Shown: positions 8,738 through 17,398, counted from the first letter of the stretch. The stretch: DNA of 64,000 nucleotides from Olsenella sp. An293 (GCF_002159495.1 NZ_NFIT01000012.1:1-64000); one strand, 5' to 3'. The notes: generated by a model from the letters alone, not told the origin. Translations and numbers: made by a program.

Positions 8738-9532
8738 CTATCCGAGGAGCTGCTGGATTGCGGTCTTGAAAAATGGGAGCATAATCCCGGCAAGAACAGA
8801 AGTGCTCTTTGCGATACTCGCAGCTCGCTCAAGCTTCTCCGCGAAGCCTGACTTGTCCTTGTTCCGCGCGGCAGCATCCAGCTCCTTGAGAGAGGCTTCT
8901 GCCTTTTCCTTTACCTCGGCTTCGAGTTCTGTGTCGAGAAGCGCCTGAATCGTCATTCCCAGTGTAACGGCGCTGCTTGCTTCGGCAGACGCCTCAGCAT
9001 TCGCGCTCGCGCTTCCCCCGTTAATTACGTTGTTGTTGGTGAAGTTGTTTTCGATATTCACGGTAGCCTCCATCATGAAATCGCCCTCAACGTATTCAAA
9101 TCCTTTGTCAGTAATCCGAACGTGGTAGGGCCTGTTGTCTGCCCACATGACATCTAGCAACCCCGCACGGCTTAGGGCCCGATAGTCATCAAGGCGGTCT
9201 TCGTAATACTTCGGAGGGACATCGCTGCCGTCCTTGTCGCAGTCAGCGCACAGCCGTCCTATGAGCTCATCGGCAGAGTCCCGCAGGTTCGCACAGCGCT
9301 TTCGAGCCTTGCGGGCCTTTGTGTAGTGATCGCGTCCCAAAGGTAGGAGGCACCGCACAAAGGCAAGCGTTTGTCCCCAATCAGTCTGCATGTCGATCAT
9401 GCCGCAGTCGCGGAGAACGAGAAGATCGTCCGTTATGCCCCATTCGGTAAAGTCGTCAGGGAGAGAGCGTTGTGCCATCCAGATTCGAGCAAGCGCAGAT
9501 TCCTGACTATTCGTAAGCCCTTCCAAAATCAT
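8738..9532 (-). CDS. Uncharacterised protein with winged-helix-like region, last gene of the R-M/Abi operon
   Basis: 264 aa, family not recognised. Residues ~1-150 are mixed alpha/beta ending in YHVRITDKGFEYVEGDFM, which looks like the wing and last strand of a winged-helix module. A low-complexity Asn-rich piece (NIENNFTNNNVINGG) and an Ala/Ser linker follow. The helical C-terminus (~195-264) ends in a hydrophobic stretch, TSVLAGIMLPFFKTAIQQLL, that could be one membrane helix. It starts 36 bp after the Abi_C gene. The ATG at 9532 directly abuts GGGAGG, so translation may begin at the TTG two codons later. Lower GC than the phage genes suggests transfer with the operon. Confidence 0.7.
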   Translation of the reverse strand: MILEGLTNSQESALARIWMAQRSLPDDFTEWGITDDLLVLRDCGMIDMQTDWGQTLAFVRCLLPLGRDHYTKARKARKRCANLRDSADELIGRLCADCDKDGSDVPPKYYEDRLDDYRALSRAGLLDVMWADNRPYHVRITDKGFEYVEGDFMMEATVNIENNFTNNNVINGGSASANAEASAEASSAVTLGMTIQALLDTELEAEVKEKAEASLKELDAAARNKDKSGFAEKLERAASIAKSTSVLAGIMLPFFKTAIQQLLG

Positions 9533-9568
9533 CCTCCCGTGCTGGTCTATCGCCTATCAGGACCCTGT

Positions 9569-10420
9569 CTATCTCAGATGCCCCTTCTCTTTTCTCCAAA
9601 GGTACGTGTCCCAGAGATACTCAACGAGAGTGACGCTCGAACCAACTGCGAGCTTGGCATGGCGCACGAACAGGGGCTCGAAGTCAGCCGCCTTTCCATG
9701 TCCGGAACCCCAGCTGTTCCGGTACTCGGCGATCCCCCCGACGAGGCCGGTGAGGCTTCCTAGGATTTTCTTGACCGTTTGAGCCTCAGGGAGATCGCTG
9801 GAAACGCTCTCCGTATCGATGTCGAGCCTCCTCTTTGTCTCCTTAATCAGCTCGTTCATTCCCCAGCTGCTGGGCACCTTGACGCCAGTCTCCTTGAGGA
9901 TGGTCCTGCAGCAGCTCTCCACGAGTTCCTTAGCCTTCCCGATGGCGTCTGTCGGATTCGTGGTGCGTAGCTCCATAAGCGAGTTGATCTGCGCGGTCAT
10001 GTACTCGGAGGAGAACTGTTCCTTGAGATACTCGGAGGCACCCTCGAACGGATTGTGTTCCGCAATCTCGCGATCAATGACGGCACGTGCCTTGCGATAG
10101 TAGCGGGCATACTCCGCAGAGTAGCGGATGTGGCTGTATGGGCGCTTTTCGCTCACGTCGGGCTTAACGTACTCATCTTCATAGTGAAGCTCGTAATACT
10201 CTAGTAAATCGTTCAATAGCTTGAGTGCGTCACCGTCTGCGCAATCGTCAAGGTATGCAGTGAGGGATTTCCCTTTGGACAATTGGTAACGCTCGCAGAG
10301 AGCAACCCCAACACTCATGAGGGTGAAGTTGTCGAAATCGTTGGTGGAGAAGTCGAGCACATATCCGCCCCTGTTAAACAAGGAGAGAAAGATACCCTTT
10401 TCTAACTGTGTTATCGCCAA
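9569..10420 (-). CDS. Abi_C-domain abortive-infection-like protein
   Basis: 283 aa from a TTG start (10420) preceded by GGAGGG; the next Met (residue 31) lies inside the conserved start of the domain. Residues ~1-110 form a domain I do not identify (NRGGYVLDFSTNDFDNFTL, SKGKSLTAYLDDCADGDALK). The C-terminal part (~150-275) matches the Abi_C family: AIGKAKELVESCCRTILKE, LPEAQTVKKILGSLTGLVGG, then EYRNSWGSGHGK with its RN..GxGHG core. That core is shared with RNase-like abortive-infection proteins. It begins 14 bp after the res gene in the same direction, so it is probably co-transcribed with the type III R-M genes. Confidence 0.8.
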   Translation of the reverse strand: MAITQLEKGIFLSLFNRGGYVLDFSTNDFDNFTLMSVGVALCERYQLSKGKSLTAYLDDCADGDALKLLNDLLEYYELHYEDEYVKPDVSEKRPYSHIRYSAEYARYYRKARAVIDREIAEHNPFEGASEYLKEQFSSEYMTAQINSLMELRTTNPTDAIGKAKELVESCCRTILKETGVKVPSSWGMNELIKETKRRLDIDTESVSSDLPEAQTVKKILGSLTGLVGGIAEYRNSWGSGHGKAADFEPLFVRHAKLAVGSSVTLVEYLWDTYLWRKEKGHLR

Positions 10421-10434
10421 ATGCCCTCCTTAAA

Positions 10435-13050
10435 TCACCCCAAAATCTCCGACCCGAACTCCGCCAGCGTGAACGCGTTCGCCTCGTCCAGCGCCTCGCG
10501 CTCGAACACCATGAAGTACCCGAAGCCCGCCCCCGCCATGTCGGACCACCGCGTGCCCAGCCTCAGCTTGCGCTTGGCATCTTCTGCCAGGTGCTCGCCC
10601 TTGGTCTCGATGGCCATGAGCACGCCGTCGTCGCGCAGGGCGAGGAAGTCCGGGTAGTGGTTGACGAACCCGTTGATGCTGAACTCGCCGGGCTTGCGCT
10701 CCACCACGCGGTGCCACCACACGACGCGCGAGCTGTTTGCCAGCAGGTCAACCATCCTGCGCTCCACGCCGTCGACGCGACCGTCCTCCGCTTCGTAGAG
10801 ACCCTTGTCGTAGCTGGTCATGGGGTTCGCCTGCACGAACGACTCGGGGAAGCGGTACTCGGGCGCGAGCCTCACGTCCCCGCGCGAGAGAAGCTTGCCG
10901 AAGCGCTCCTCGCAGAAGTCGTCGGCGAGCTCGCGCACCGCGTCCGTGACGGCGCGTGCGACGCCGCCCACGCTGTGGAGGCACGCGTCCACGACGGGTG
11001 AGTCCATGTCGTCCACCACGCGGGCGATGTAGCCCGTGAGCTGGGCGCTCCCGAAGGTGTTCTTGAACTGCGAGGCCATCGCCTTGAGGACGAGCGCCTT
11101 CAGGCTCTCGCGCTTGCCCTCGTCGGACATGTTGGCGAAGAGCATCGCCATGTTCTTTCTGACGTCGTCCTCGAGCCAGCGGATGCGGTACTCGTCGGAG
11201 TCGGCGGCGAGGTCGACCTCGCGCGCCTCGGAGAACGTCGCCGGGTTGATGCTCACCTGGTTGATGCCGTACTTGGACAGCCTGAAGTCCGCGAGCAGGT
11301 CCTCGCGGTCGAGCGGCTTCCAGGTCTCGTCGTCGGTGAATATGCCGCCGTCCACGCGAACCATGAACTGTGGGATCGCAAGGCTTGCCGCAGAGCCCGC
11401 CGCTTCGGTGCGCATGCCGTACACGTTCGAGCCCCCTCCCAGGCCGCCGAGCAGGGTGCCGGCCCCTTCCGGGCCCGCCCCCTCCTCGAAGCGCTCCTCG
11501 ATGTCGCCGGAGGCGGCGATGATGTCGTCAACGGTCGCCGCCTCGGTGCCGGCGCCGGCGTTGTCGGACGCGCTCAGGTCGAGTCCGTCCAGGTCGAGGT
11601 CGTCGCCCTCGGCGTCGTCCGGGGTTGCCGCGAGTCCTGAGGCGGGGAGCCCCGCTCGCCCTTGCCGGGGAGCGGGGGCAGGCGCGGTCCCGGCGGTCTC
11701 CACGTCCTCGCGGGAGAAGCCCACGCCGTTGAGGCCGTCGACCACCTGGGTGAGCGTCGCGTCGAAGTCCGCCGACGCCGTGAGCACGTAGGCGATGTTG
11801 AGGCTGCGCGCCCCCGCGCGCGCCGCGTGGGGCTGTCTCAGCACGCGGCCCACGACCTGCTCGACGCTCACCTGAGAGCTCTTGTTGGCGACGGTGGCGA
11901 GCACGTAGGCGAACGGGCAGTCCCAGCCCTCGGCGAGCGCCTCCACGGTGATGATGAAGCGGATGGGGCAGTCACGTGCCATGAGGTCCGCGCCGCCGAT
12001 CTCGTCGACGTCGCCGGTGCGCACGGCTACCTGCTCCTCGGGGATGTCGCCCTCCACGAGCTTCGCCTTGAGCTTTGCGTAGGTCTCCGCGCCCTCGGCG
12101 CCGCGCCGCTCGGCCTGGAAGAGAACGATGGGGCGTATGTAACGCCCGGTGCGCCCCTCGTCCCGCTCGGCGATGGCCTCGAGCCTCCTCTGCAGCGCCA
12201 CCGCGTCGGAGATGGTCGTCCGCTTGTCCGGGCGGCGGTACACCACCACGGGGAGCTTCACCATCTCCTCGGCCTTGAGCTGGCGCGCCGTCGCCTGGGC
12301 GATGACGTTCGCGCCCCTGGCCGGCGTCGCCGTGAGCTCCAGCACGAAGCGCGGGTTGAGGTTCTTGAGCATGTCGAGCGAGAGCTTGCTCCTCGCGCGG
12401 TGGCTCTCGTCCACGATCACGATTGGGTTCGTGCCCGCGAGCGCGGTGATGAGCGCGGTGTCGTCGGCGCCGTCCACCTCGACCGCCGTGCCCGCGTCGC
12501 GCTGGTGGGCCGTGAGCCCGGCGAGCGCCGAGTTCTCCGCGTAGGCGCGCCTCCCGTCCTTGTTCTTGAACGAGTCGTAGGACAGCACGAAGAGCGTGAG
12601 CTGCTCGCCCACGGTCGCGGCGGTGAACGAGCGGCCTCGCAGGCCGTCCTCCTTGTCGAGCACCTCCACGCGCCCGCCGAAGTCGCGGTCGAGCGCCATG
12701 CGCAAGAAGTGCTCCGGGTTCCTCATGTTCTTGATGGTCTGCGAGAGGATCTCGCGCCTCGGAACGAGCCACACCACGACGTTGGCGGCCGAGGGCAGCG
12801 CCTCTGTCAGCACGCGCACGGCGCTCGCGCCGATGAAGGTCTTGCCGCCTCCGGTGGGGACCTTCACGCACACCTTCGGAGCGCCGCCGAGGTCGTCGCG
12901 GTAGCGCTCGACGCCGCCCTGCCCGGGCGTGAGCCCGATCGCGTTCATGAAGACGCCGTACGCCGTCGCCGCGTCCCTGGTCATCGCGTACGTCCTTGCG
13001 AAGCGGCCGATCTCCCTGAGGACGTCCCTCTGGTACTGCTTCAGCTCCAT
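10435..13050 (-). CDS. res: Type III restriction enzyme, Res subunit (helicase-nuclease)
   Basis: 871 aa. The SF2 motor is complete. Motif I is VPTGGGKTFIG (~residue 65), the DEAH-like motif II is IVIVDESHRARS, and motif III is ELTATPARG. Late motifs EGWDCPFAYVLATV and VEQVVGRVLRQP (motif VI) follow. After an acidic linker (~460-540) comes a C-terminal nuclease-like region with FLALRDDGVLMAIETKGEHL, a D-E-K arrangement of the PD-(D/E)XK type. It starts two bases after the mod stop. Longer in-frame extensions are Arg-rich shadow of mod. It should cleave DNA with unmodified head-to-head sites together with Mod; full-length and apparently intact. Confidence 0.92.
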   Translation of the reverse strand: MELKQYQRDVLREIGRFARTYAMTRDAATAYGVFMNAIGLTPGQGGVERYRDDLGGAPKVCVKVPTGGGKTFIGASAVRVLTEALPSAANVVVWLVPRREILSQTIKNMRNPEHFLRMALDRDFGGRVEVLDKEDGLRGRSFTAATVGEQLTLFVLSYDSFKNKDGRRAYAENSALAGLTAHQRDAGTAVEVDGADDTALITALAGTNPIVIVDESHRARSKLSLDMLKNLNPRFVLELTATPARGANVIAQATARQLKAEEMVKLPVVVYRRPDKRTTISDAVALQRRLEAIAERDEGRTGRYIRPIVLFQAERRGAEGAETYAKLKAKLVEGDIPEEQVAVRTGDVDEIGGADLMARDCPIRFIITVEALAEGWDCPFAYVLATVANKSSQVSVEQVVGRVLRQPHAARAGARSLNIAYVLTASADFDATLTQVVDGLNGVGFSREDVETAGTAPAPAPRQGRAGLPASGLAATPDDAEGDDLDLDGLDLSASDNAGAGTEAATVDDIIAASGDIEERFEEGAGPEGAGTLLGGLGGGSNVYGMRTEAAGSAASLAIPQFMVRVDGGIFTDDETWKPLDREDLLADFRLSKYGINQVSINPATFSEAREVDLAADSDEYRIRWLEDDVRKNMAMLFANMSDEGKRESLKALVLKAMASQFKNTFGSAQLTGYIARVVDDMDSPVVDACLHSVGGVARAVTDAVRELADDFCEERFGKLLSRGDVRLAPEYRFPESFVQANPMTSYDKGLYEAEDGRVDGVERRMVDLLANSSRVVWWHRVVERKPGEFSINGFVNHYPDFLALRDDGVLMAIETKGEHLAEDAKRKLRLGTRWSDMAGAGFGYFMVFEREALDEANAFTLAEFGSEILG

Positions 13051-13052
13051 GG

Positions 13053-14801
13053 TCAGATCCTCGCTATCTGGTCGGGCACGCGCTTGAACACGATGCCCAT
13101 CTCGTCCAGGCGCTCGGGCGCGATGGCGCAACGGTCGGCGTAGATGACGGTCGGAGACCCCTTGCGCGGGAGCTCGCGTAGAAGCTCGTAGGTGAGCGTC
13201 ATCTCCTCCCCGGGTTCCCAGGCGAGGTAGTAGACCGCCTGCGCGTGCTCGCCGAGGAGGTAGGGGTGCTCGTCCGTGAGGTCCTCGTAGGGAGCGCGGG
13301 TCTCGTTCGCCCACACATAGCGCGCGAGGTCCGCGCGCTTGACGACGGGACTCAGGGCGCCATCGCTCTGGAAGAGCGCGGGGCCGAGCTCGTAGTAGGA
13401 GAAGCCCGAATCGACGCCCTCGGCAGCATTGTTCCCCTCGCCGTAACCCGAGATGACGCGACGAACACGCTCGGCGGTAACGGTATCTGCGTAGTCCATC
13501 ATCTCAACGAGAATGAAGCGACGGTTTCCGCCGTCGGCGGCGTTGAGTCGCATGACCGCGTGGGCCGTCGTGCCGGAGCCCGCGAACGAGTCGAGCACGA
13601 GGGCGTCGGGCTTCGCGGTGATCTGCAGCACCCGCTCTATGAGGCGCGTGGGCTTTGGGGTGTCGAAGGGAACCCTTCCGTCGAAGATTGCCTTGAGCTC
13701 CTTCTTGGCCTCATCGGTGTGGCCGACCTCTGAATGAGGCCAGTAGTTGGTCGGCAGGCGTCCACCAACGCTATCAAGATACGTCTTTCTCGCTATGCCA
13801 CCTTTGCCATTCCTCGTGAAGTAGAATCGAGGCCAAGGACCCGTCTTCAAAATCTTGGATGCCAGCGCTCGCGACTCCTCGACAGACTGGGCGAGCACGA
13901 TGCCCTTGACGCCCTCGCGCACCTCGGAGACATCGATGCCGCAGACCTCAGCCCTGCGCTCTGCATCATCCAAGTCCCTGAGAACGTACGGGCACCAGCC
14001 GGTCATGTAGTCGAGCATCAAATCCTGCTGGTATCGCCAACAGGAGCCGTTGTACGGGTACAGCAGCTCGCCGGTGAATGGGTGTTGTATCGCGTACACC
14101 ATGCCTTGGTGTGTGGCTGCTCCCGGCGCGAAGGCGTCGCTGCTCCTCCACGGCATATCGTCGTTGTCGGGGTTCTTATACTTCGAGTCCATCTCAGCGG
14201 TGCGCGGAAGCCTCCCCGGCTGCCACTCCGGCTGTTTACCGTAGACAAGCACGTGTTCGACCTCGGCGGGGATGCCTTTGGAGTCATTTCTCGTCGCATA
14301 CGTTCGCTGCCATGACACGTTCGCCACGAAGCAGAACGCCCCGAAAACCTCATCGCACACGAGCCGCAGGTTAGCGAGCTCCGTGTCGTCGATGCTGATG
14401 AAGATCGCCCCAGTCGGCGCGAGCAGCTTCCGCAGCAGCTGGAGCCTCGGGTACATCATGCACAGCCACTTGTCGTGACGGCTGAAGTCCTCGCCCTCCT
14501 TGCCGACGACCTGCCCGAGCCACTTCCTGATGCGCGGGTCGTTCACGTTGTCGTTGTAGACCCACCCCTCGTTGCCGGTGTTGTACGGCGGATCGATGTA
14601 GATGCAGTCGACTCCGCCCTCGTACTCGGGCAGCAGCGCCTTCAGCGCCTCGAGGTTGTCGCCGTGGATGACCATGTTCCCGCAGTCCGAACCGCGACTG
14701 TCAAGCACTCCCTTCTCGGGCACGCGCTCGAGCACGCGATACGGGACGTCGCGGTGGTGGTTGACCACCTTCTCCTTGCCCATCCAGTTGAGAGTCGGCA
14801 T
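13053..14801 (-). CDS. mod: Type III DNA methyltransferase, Mod subunit (N6-adenine, beta class)
   Basis: 582 aa from ATG 14801. The catalytic motif IV IDPPYNTGN is at ~residue 85 and precedes the SAM motif LDSFAGSGTTAHAV at ~395, the beta-class order. Between them lies the target-recognition region (~190-350), which sets specificity. FILVEMMDYADTVTAERV is the usual downstream segment. It is the first gene of a leftward operon with res, an Abi_C protein and an unknown protein. A promoter-like element lies ~55-80 bp upstream. Its methylation would protect both host and prophage. Confidence 0.92.
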   Translation of the reverse strand: MPTLNWMGKEKVVNHHRDVPYRVLERVPEKGVLDSRGSDCGNMVIHGDNLEALKALLPEYEGGVDCIYIDPPYNTGNEGWVYNDNVNDPRIRKWLGQVVGKEGEDFSRHDKWLCMMYPRLQLLRKLLAPTGAIFISIDDTELANLRLVCDEVFGAFCFVANVSWQRTYATRNDSKGIPAEVEHVLVYGKQPEWQPGRLPRTAEMDSKYKNPDNDDMPWRSSDAFAPGAATHQGMVYAIQHPFTGELLYPYNGSCWRYQQDLMLDYMTGWCPYVLRDLDDAERRAEVCGIDVSEVREGVKGIVLAQSVEESRALASKILKTGPWPRFYFTRNGKGGIARKTYLDSVGGRLPTNYWPHSEVGHTDEAKKELKAIFDGRVPFDTPKPTRLIERVLQITAKPDALVLDSFAGSGTTAHAVMRLNAADGGNRRFILVEMMDYADTVTAERVRRVISGYGEGNNAAEGVDSGFSYYELGPALFQSDGALSPVVKRADLARYVWANETRAPYEDLTDEHPYLLGEHAQAVYYLAWEPGEEMTLTYELLRELPRKGSPTVIYADRCAIAPERLDEMGIVFKRVPDQIARI

Positions 14802-14854
14802 TAACGCACATCCAATCCGGCACACGCCGTGACGGTCCATAACACAATGCAATC

Positions 14855-14883
14855 ATTATCCCACAGGGACCGGTCATGTTGAA
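14855..14883 (-). promoter_or_regulatory. Candidate promoter for the mod-res operon
   Basis: Read on the minus strand, TTCAAC (14883-14878) and GATAAT (14860-14855) are separated by 17 bp, about 54 bp before the mod ATG. The -35 is weak and the -10 is good. This is the only obvious AT-rich patch before mod. Confidence 0.4.
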
Positions 14884-14900
14884 AAGTCAGGGCCGTGCAA

Positions 14901-14931
14901 GGCGAGAAGAACGAGAAGAACGAGAAGAACG
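14901..14931 (+). repeat. Three tandem GAGAAGAAC units (GSCGAGAAGAACG motif)
   Basis: GGCGAGAAGAACG begins the block, and the 9-mer GAGAAGAAC then recurs three times without spacing. The same 13-bp motif occurs singly at 16105, 18967, 19014, 19134 and 19327, always intergenic and on the plus strand. Function unknown. Confidence 0.8.
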
Positions 14932-15049
14932 TCGGCACGTCACCATGCTCGATCCGAACGACCCGAGATAAACCCATTGCCGTAGCGACCACCTGGACGC
15001 AGCCCAATCCTGCTCGAGTTTTGCCCGCCGCCACCCGGGGTGCCGCCAC

Positions 15050-15440
15050 CGCCGTCCGCTGCCCATCGAGGGCTGTCCGCAGCCCGCCCGCCTCCGCTCC
15101 GTTGCGCGCACGGCTCGGGCCCGCCCCGCCCCACGCGCGAGGGCCGGTCCCACGGCCGCCCCGCCCGCTCCGGCTGTGTATTGCGCCGCGGCTCGCTCCA
15201 GCCGGCTGCGCCCTCGCATCGCGCCCGGCTCGGTCCGGCCGGCTGCGCCGTCCGCCCCTCGCGGCGGGCGCATGCTTCGGGCTCCGCCGTCTGTCGCTCG
15301 CACCGCGCGCATACACAGCCTCCGCGTCCGGGGCGGCCTGACGTCGGTCAACCTTCGCGCGGGGCGGGTCGGCCCCTCGCTGCGGCGCGCACTCCGCTAC
15401 GGCAGTCGGGCTGCTGCGCCGTCTCGCTCGTCCGCTGCCG
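15050..15440 (+). repeat. Dispersed GC-rich repeat, copy A
   Basis: About 390 bp, over 75% GC, with no convincing gene on either strand. It aligns end to end, with small indels, to the reverse complement of 35119-35512. Shared landmarks are CTCCGGCTGTGTATTGC, GCATACACAGCCTCCGC and GCGCACTCCGCTACGGCAG. Frame-breaking indels between copies argue that it is noncoding. It occupies most of the 780-bp gap between mod and the 15581-15976 gene. Confidence 0.75.
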
Positions 15441-15580
15441 GCAGTGTCGTCACCCAGCCCGGCGGCGGGCGTCCCGGCGCGAGGCCCGTGCCCGAGTGCG
15501 ACGGGGCCGTTGCCGAGGCCGCCTCCGGCAACCGCGCCGCGCGCGGTCCGGCTCCGTCGGTCCCGGTCGCGGCCGCGCCC

Positions 15581-15976
15581 TCAGCGGTCGCCAGCCTTCC
15601 GCCAGGCGTCCGCCTCGTCGTCCCAGGCGAGCTCGACGCCGCCGGCGAGCTCCTCGAGCCTCGCGAGCGCGACCCCGAGCCACTCGACCAGATCGTCGCA
15701 GGGGCCCATCGCCCAGTGGGTGATGTAGCGGCACTGCGAGAAGCACGCGTCCCCGAGCGTCTGCACGTCGTCGATGCGCGAGAGCTCGCGCCTGAGGCCA
15801 CGCGCGTCGTGCAGGGCGATGTCGTAGCGCTCCTCGTACGAGTGCCCGCAGTCCATCCTGAAGCCGAGCCCCCAGAAGCGCTCCGCCCAGTCGAACCTAT
15901 CGAGCGCGGCGGCGCCCCGTTCCTCGATCCTCTCCCTGAGCTCGCGCGCGAACCGCGCGACGTCGCGTCCCTCCAC
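15581..15976 (-). CDS. Uncharacterised 131-aa cytoplasmic protein
   Basis: Starts at GTG 15976, preceded by GGGAGG with 6 bp spacing; the frame remains open upstream but only as Arg-rich, motif-free sequence. The protein is acidic with amphipathic helices (VARFARELRERIEERGAA, LVEWLGVALARLEELAGG) and a central segment with Cys/His residues (GFRMDCGHSYEERY, ACFSQCRYITHWAMGP). I do not recognise the family. It lies between two GC-rich repeat elements in the prophage cargo region with no close operon partner. Confidence 0.6.
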   Translation of the reverse strand: MEGRDVARFARELRERIEERGAAALDRFDWAERFWGLGFRMDCGHSYEERYDIALHDARGLRRELSRIDDVQTLGDACFSQCRYITHWAMGPCDDLVEWLGVALARLEELAGGVELAWDDEADAWRKAGDR

Positions 15977-16104
15977 GGCGTCCTCCCTTCCTCGTCCGAG
16001 ACGATTGTCCCACAAGGGATGATGAGAGGGACGACGCTTCACAACAGTACGTCTGACCTGCGCCTCGTTTTCGACAGACGATAGAGAATTGTCGACAAGT
16101 ACAG

Positions 16105-16117
16105 GGCGAGAAGAACG
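16105..16117 (+). repeat. GGCGAGAAGAACG motif, single copy
   Basis: Exact copy of the 13-bp motif seen at 14901 and 18967-19339. It is preceded by the 10-bp palindrome TTGTCGACAA (16090-16099) and followed by a partial second copy, CGAGAAGGGCG. Confidence 0.75.
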
Positions 16118-16139
16118 TCGAGAAGGGCGATTGTTTCGC

Positions 16140-16450
16140 CGCCCGCCCGGCACCGCCGCCACCGGCCGCTGCCAACCAGGGGCCGAGCGCGCCGTGACCG
16201 CCGCCGCTGCGTCGCGCGCACGGGGCGTCCGTGCCGCCGTCGTGCGCGCGGGAGCCAGCCTCACGGCCGCGCCCCGCTCCGGTCGCGTCTTCGCCGCCGG
16301 CTCGGGTCAGCCCGCTGCGCGGTCTGCCCTCGCCAGGGGGCTCAGCCTGCTCCCTCCGCTCTCGCGCGGCCTACAGCAACCGATGCGGGCGCGCACGCCG
16401 TCGTCACGTCCGCCCTGCGGCGCGCGCCTTAGCGCCGTCGGCCCCGGCGC
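16140..16450 (+). repeat. Dispersed GC-rich repeat, diverged copy C
   Basis: Very GC-rich with no supported gene. It shares order and short blocks with the copies at 15050-15440 and 35119-35512, for example CGCGCGCACGG near its start and GGCTCGGGTCAGCC followed by GTCTGCCCT in the middle. Divergence is much greater than between the other two. It ends abruptly where the low-GC CPBP segment begins (~16456). Confidence 0.5.
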
Positions 16451-16477
16451 TGGCAAATGACCCTAATTGTGATACAA

Positions 16478-16507
16478 GTGAACCCCCTTTGGCGTTAGGG
16501 GGTTCAC
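16478..16507 (-). terminator. Intrinsic terminator after the CPBP gene
   Basis: Perfect 10-bp arms GTGAACCCCC and GGGGGTTCAC around a 10-base loop, 17 bp past the CPBP stop codon; on the minus strand it is followed by TTGTATC. A direct repeat of the right arm (GGGGGTTCA) abuts the stop codon. Confidence 0.75.
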
Positions 16508-16523
16508 TTTGCGCTAAGGGGGT

Positions 16524-17291
16524 TCAGACCTGGCTTTGCTGCTTTTGCCTGCGGCCCAATATGCCTACCAGAATCACAGAGAGGATAATTTCCACGCCGA
16601 CAAGCAAAGCTACTTTTGTTAAATTGCTCCCAACAAGCATGGTGACCGCCGCTGTGTCTATAAGCATATGGGCGAGAATGCAAGGAATGGAGCCGCGCGA
16701 CAATTCTTTTACTGCACCCAGGGTAAATGTGTTCCCAAGTATCATCAGGAAAAAGATGAGGTAATTGGAGGAACCAGCCGTGATCCACGGCAGACGATAG
16801 ATGGGGAAATGCCATATAAACCAGATGACGGATATAACGAGCATTTTCAGCACAAAACTTTTCTTTATGGATATATGGGTTTGCAGATACCATCGCCACC
16901 CCACCTCTTCCAGTCCGCCCTGCAAAAGCGTCCAGGGGAAATAGGCAATCATGGCCGAAAATGGGGAACCGGTAAAAGTCACATTTCCCAGTAAAACTGA
17001 TATTCCATAATAGATAAGCGGCACCGCCAGAGCGGTGACATAGGCATACCGGCGTTCGTGCGGTGAAAACGCCGCTTTAAGAATTTGCCCTATTCCAGAC
17101 ATTTCACCGGACATCTGCACGAAACCAAAGGCAACCAGCATCGGCAGCAGATTCATGAAAATGAACAGCACGGAAGCCCAGATATTCGTGTTGTCCGGTA
17201 CAAACCACAGGATAAGCTGACCTACCAGGAAGGTACAGACAATGGTGATAAGGGCGTATAAATAGGGCAATAAAATGCGTTGATTTTTTAT
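16524..17291 (-). CDS. CPBP-family intramembrane metalloprotease, possible ATA start
   Basis: Membrane protein with about seven or eight hydrophobic segments and the three CPBP motifs: GGLEEVGWRWYLQ (EExxxR), FIWHFPIY (HxxP-type) and a late LAHMLID. The nearest standard start is TTG at 17270 (248 aa), which begins inside the first helix with no spaced ribosome-binding site. Seven codons upstream an in-frame ATA (17291) sits 6 bp after GGAGAAGG and would give the natural-looking N-terminus (M)KNQRILLPYLY, so translation may use ATA or the ATG has mutated. GC is far below the neighbours (~43% by eye), indicating recent transfer from a low-GC Firmicute-type donor. Such proteins are often tied to bacteriocin immunity; the role here is unknown. 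Confidence 0.88.
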   Translation of the reverse strand: MKNQRILLPYLYALITIVCTFLVGQLILWFVPDNTNIWASVLFIFMNLLPMLVAFGFVQMSGEMSGIGQILKAAFSPHERRYAYVTALAVPLIYYGISVLLGNVTFTGSPFSAMIAYFPWTLLQGGLEEVGWRWYLQTHISIKKSFVLKMLVISVIWFIWHFPIYRLPWITAGSSNYLIFFLMILGNTFTLGAVKELSRGSIPCILAHMLIDTAAVTMLVGSNLTKVALLVGVEIILSVILVGILGRRQKQQSQV

Positions 17292-17353
17292 ATCCTTCTC
17301 CTAAATACCAGATTTACTTTATACTATCAGATTATTCTGAAAAGAGCAAGAAA

Positions 17354-17398
17354 AAGCACCGCAACCCTGATACACATTGTATCAAAATTGCAGTGCTT
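17354..17398 (-). terminator. Long hairpin at the edge of the low-GC segment
   Basis: Inverted repeat with outer arms AAGCAC/GTGCTT and inner arms TGATACA/TGTATCA. Read on the minus strand it ends in GTGCTTTTTC, so it would stop transcripts arriving from the portal gene before the CPBP gene. It lies at the right edge of the low-GC segment, and part of it encodes the last portal residues. Confidence 0.65.

Noticed and set aside
10435-13314. Longer Res protein starting upstream of 13050
   Set aside because: The extra ~88 codons are an Arg-rich shadow of the Mod C-terminus; the start at 13050 follows the mod stop directly.
14901-14931. Possible start of a CRISPR array
   Set aside because: The 9-mers are directly tandem with no spacers, and the other motif copies have irregular, long gaps; no cas genes.
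15040-15801. Several 130-300 codon frames in the GC-rich repeat
   Set aside because: Both strands and all frames are open because of extreme GC; indels between repeat copies break every frame.
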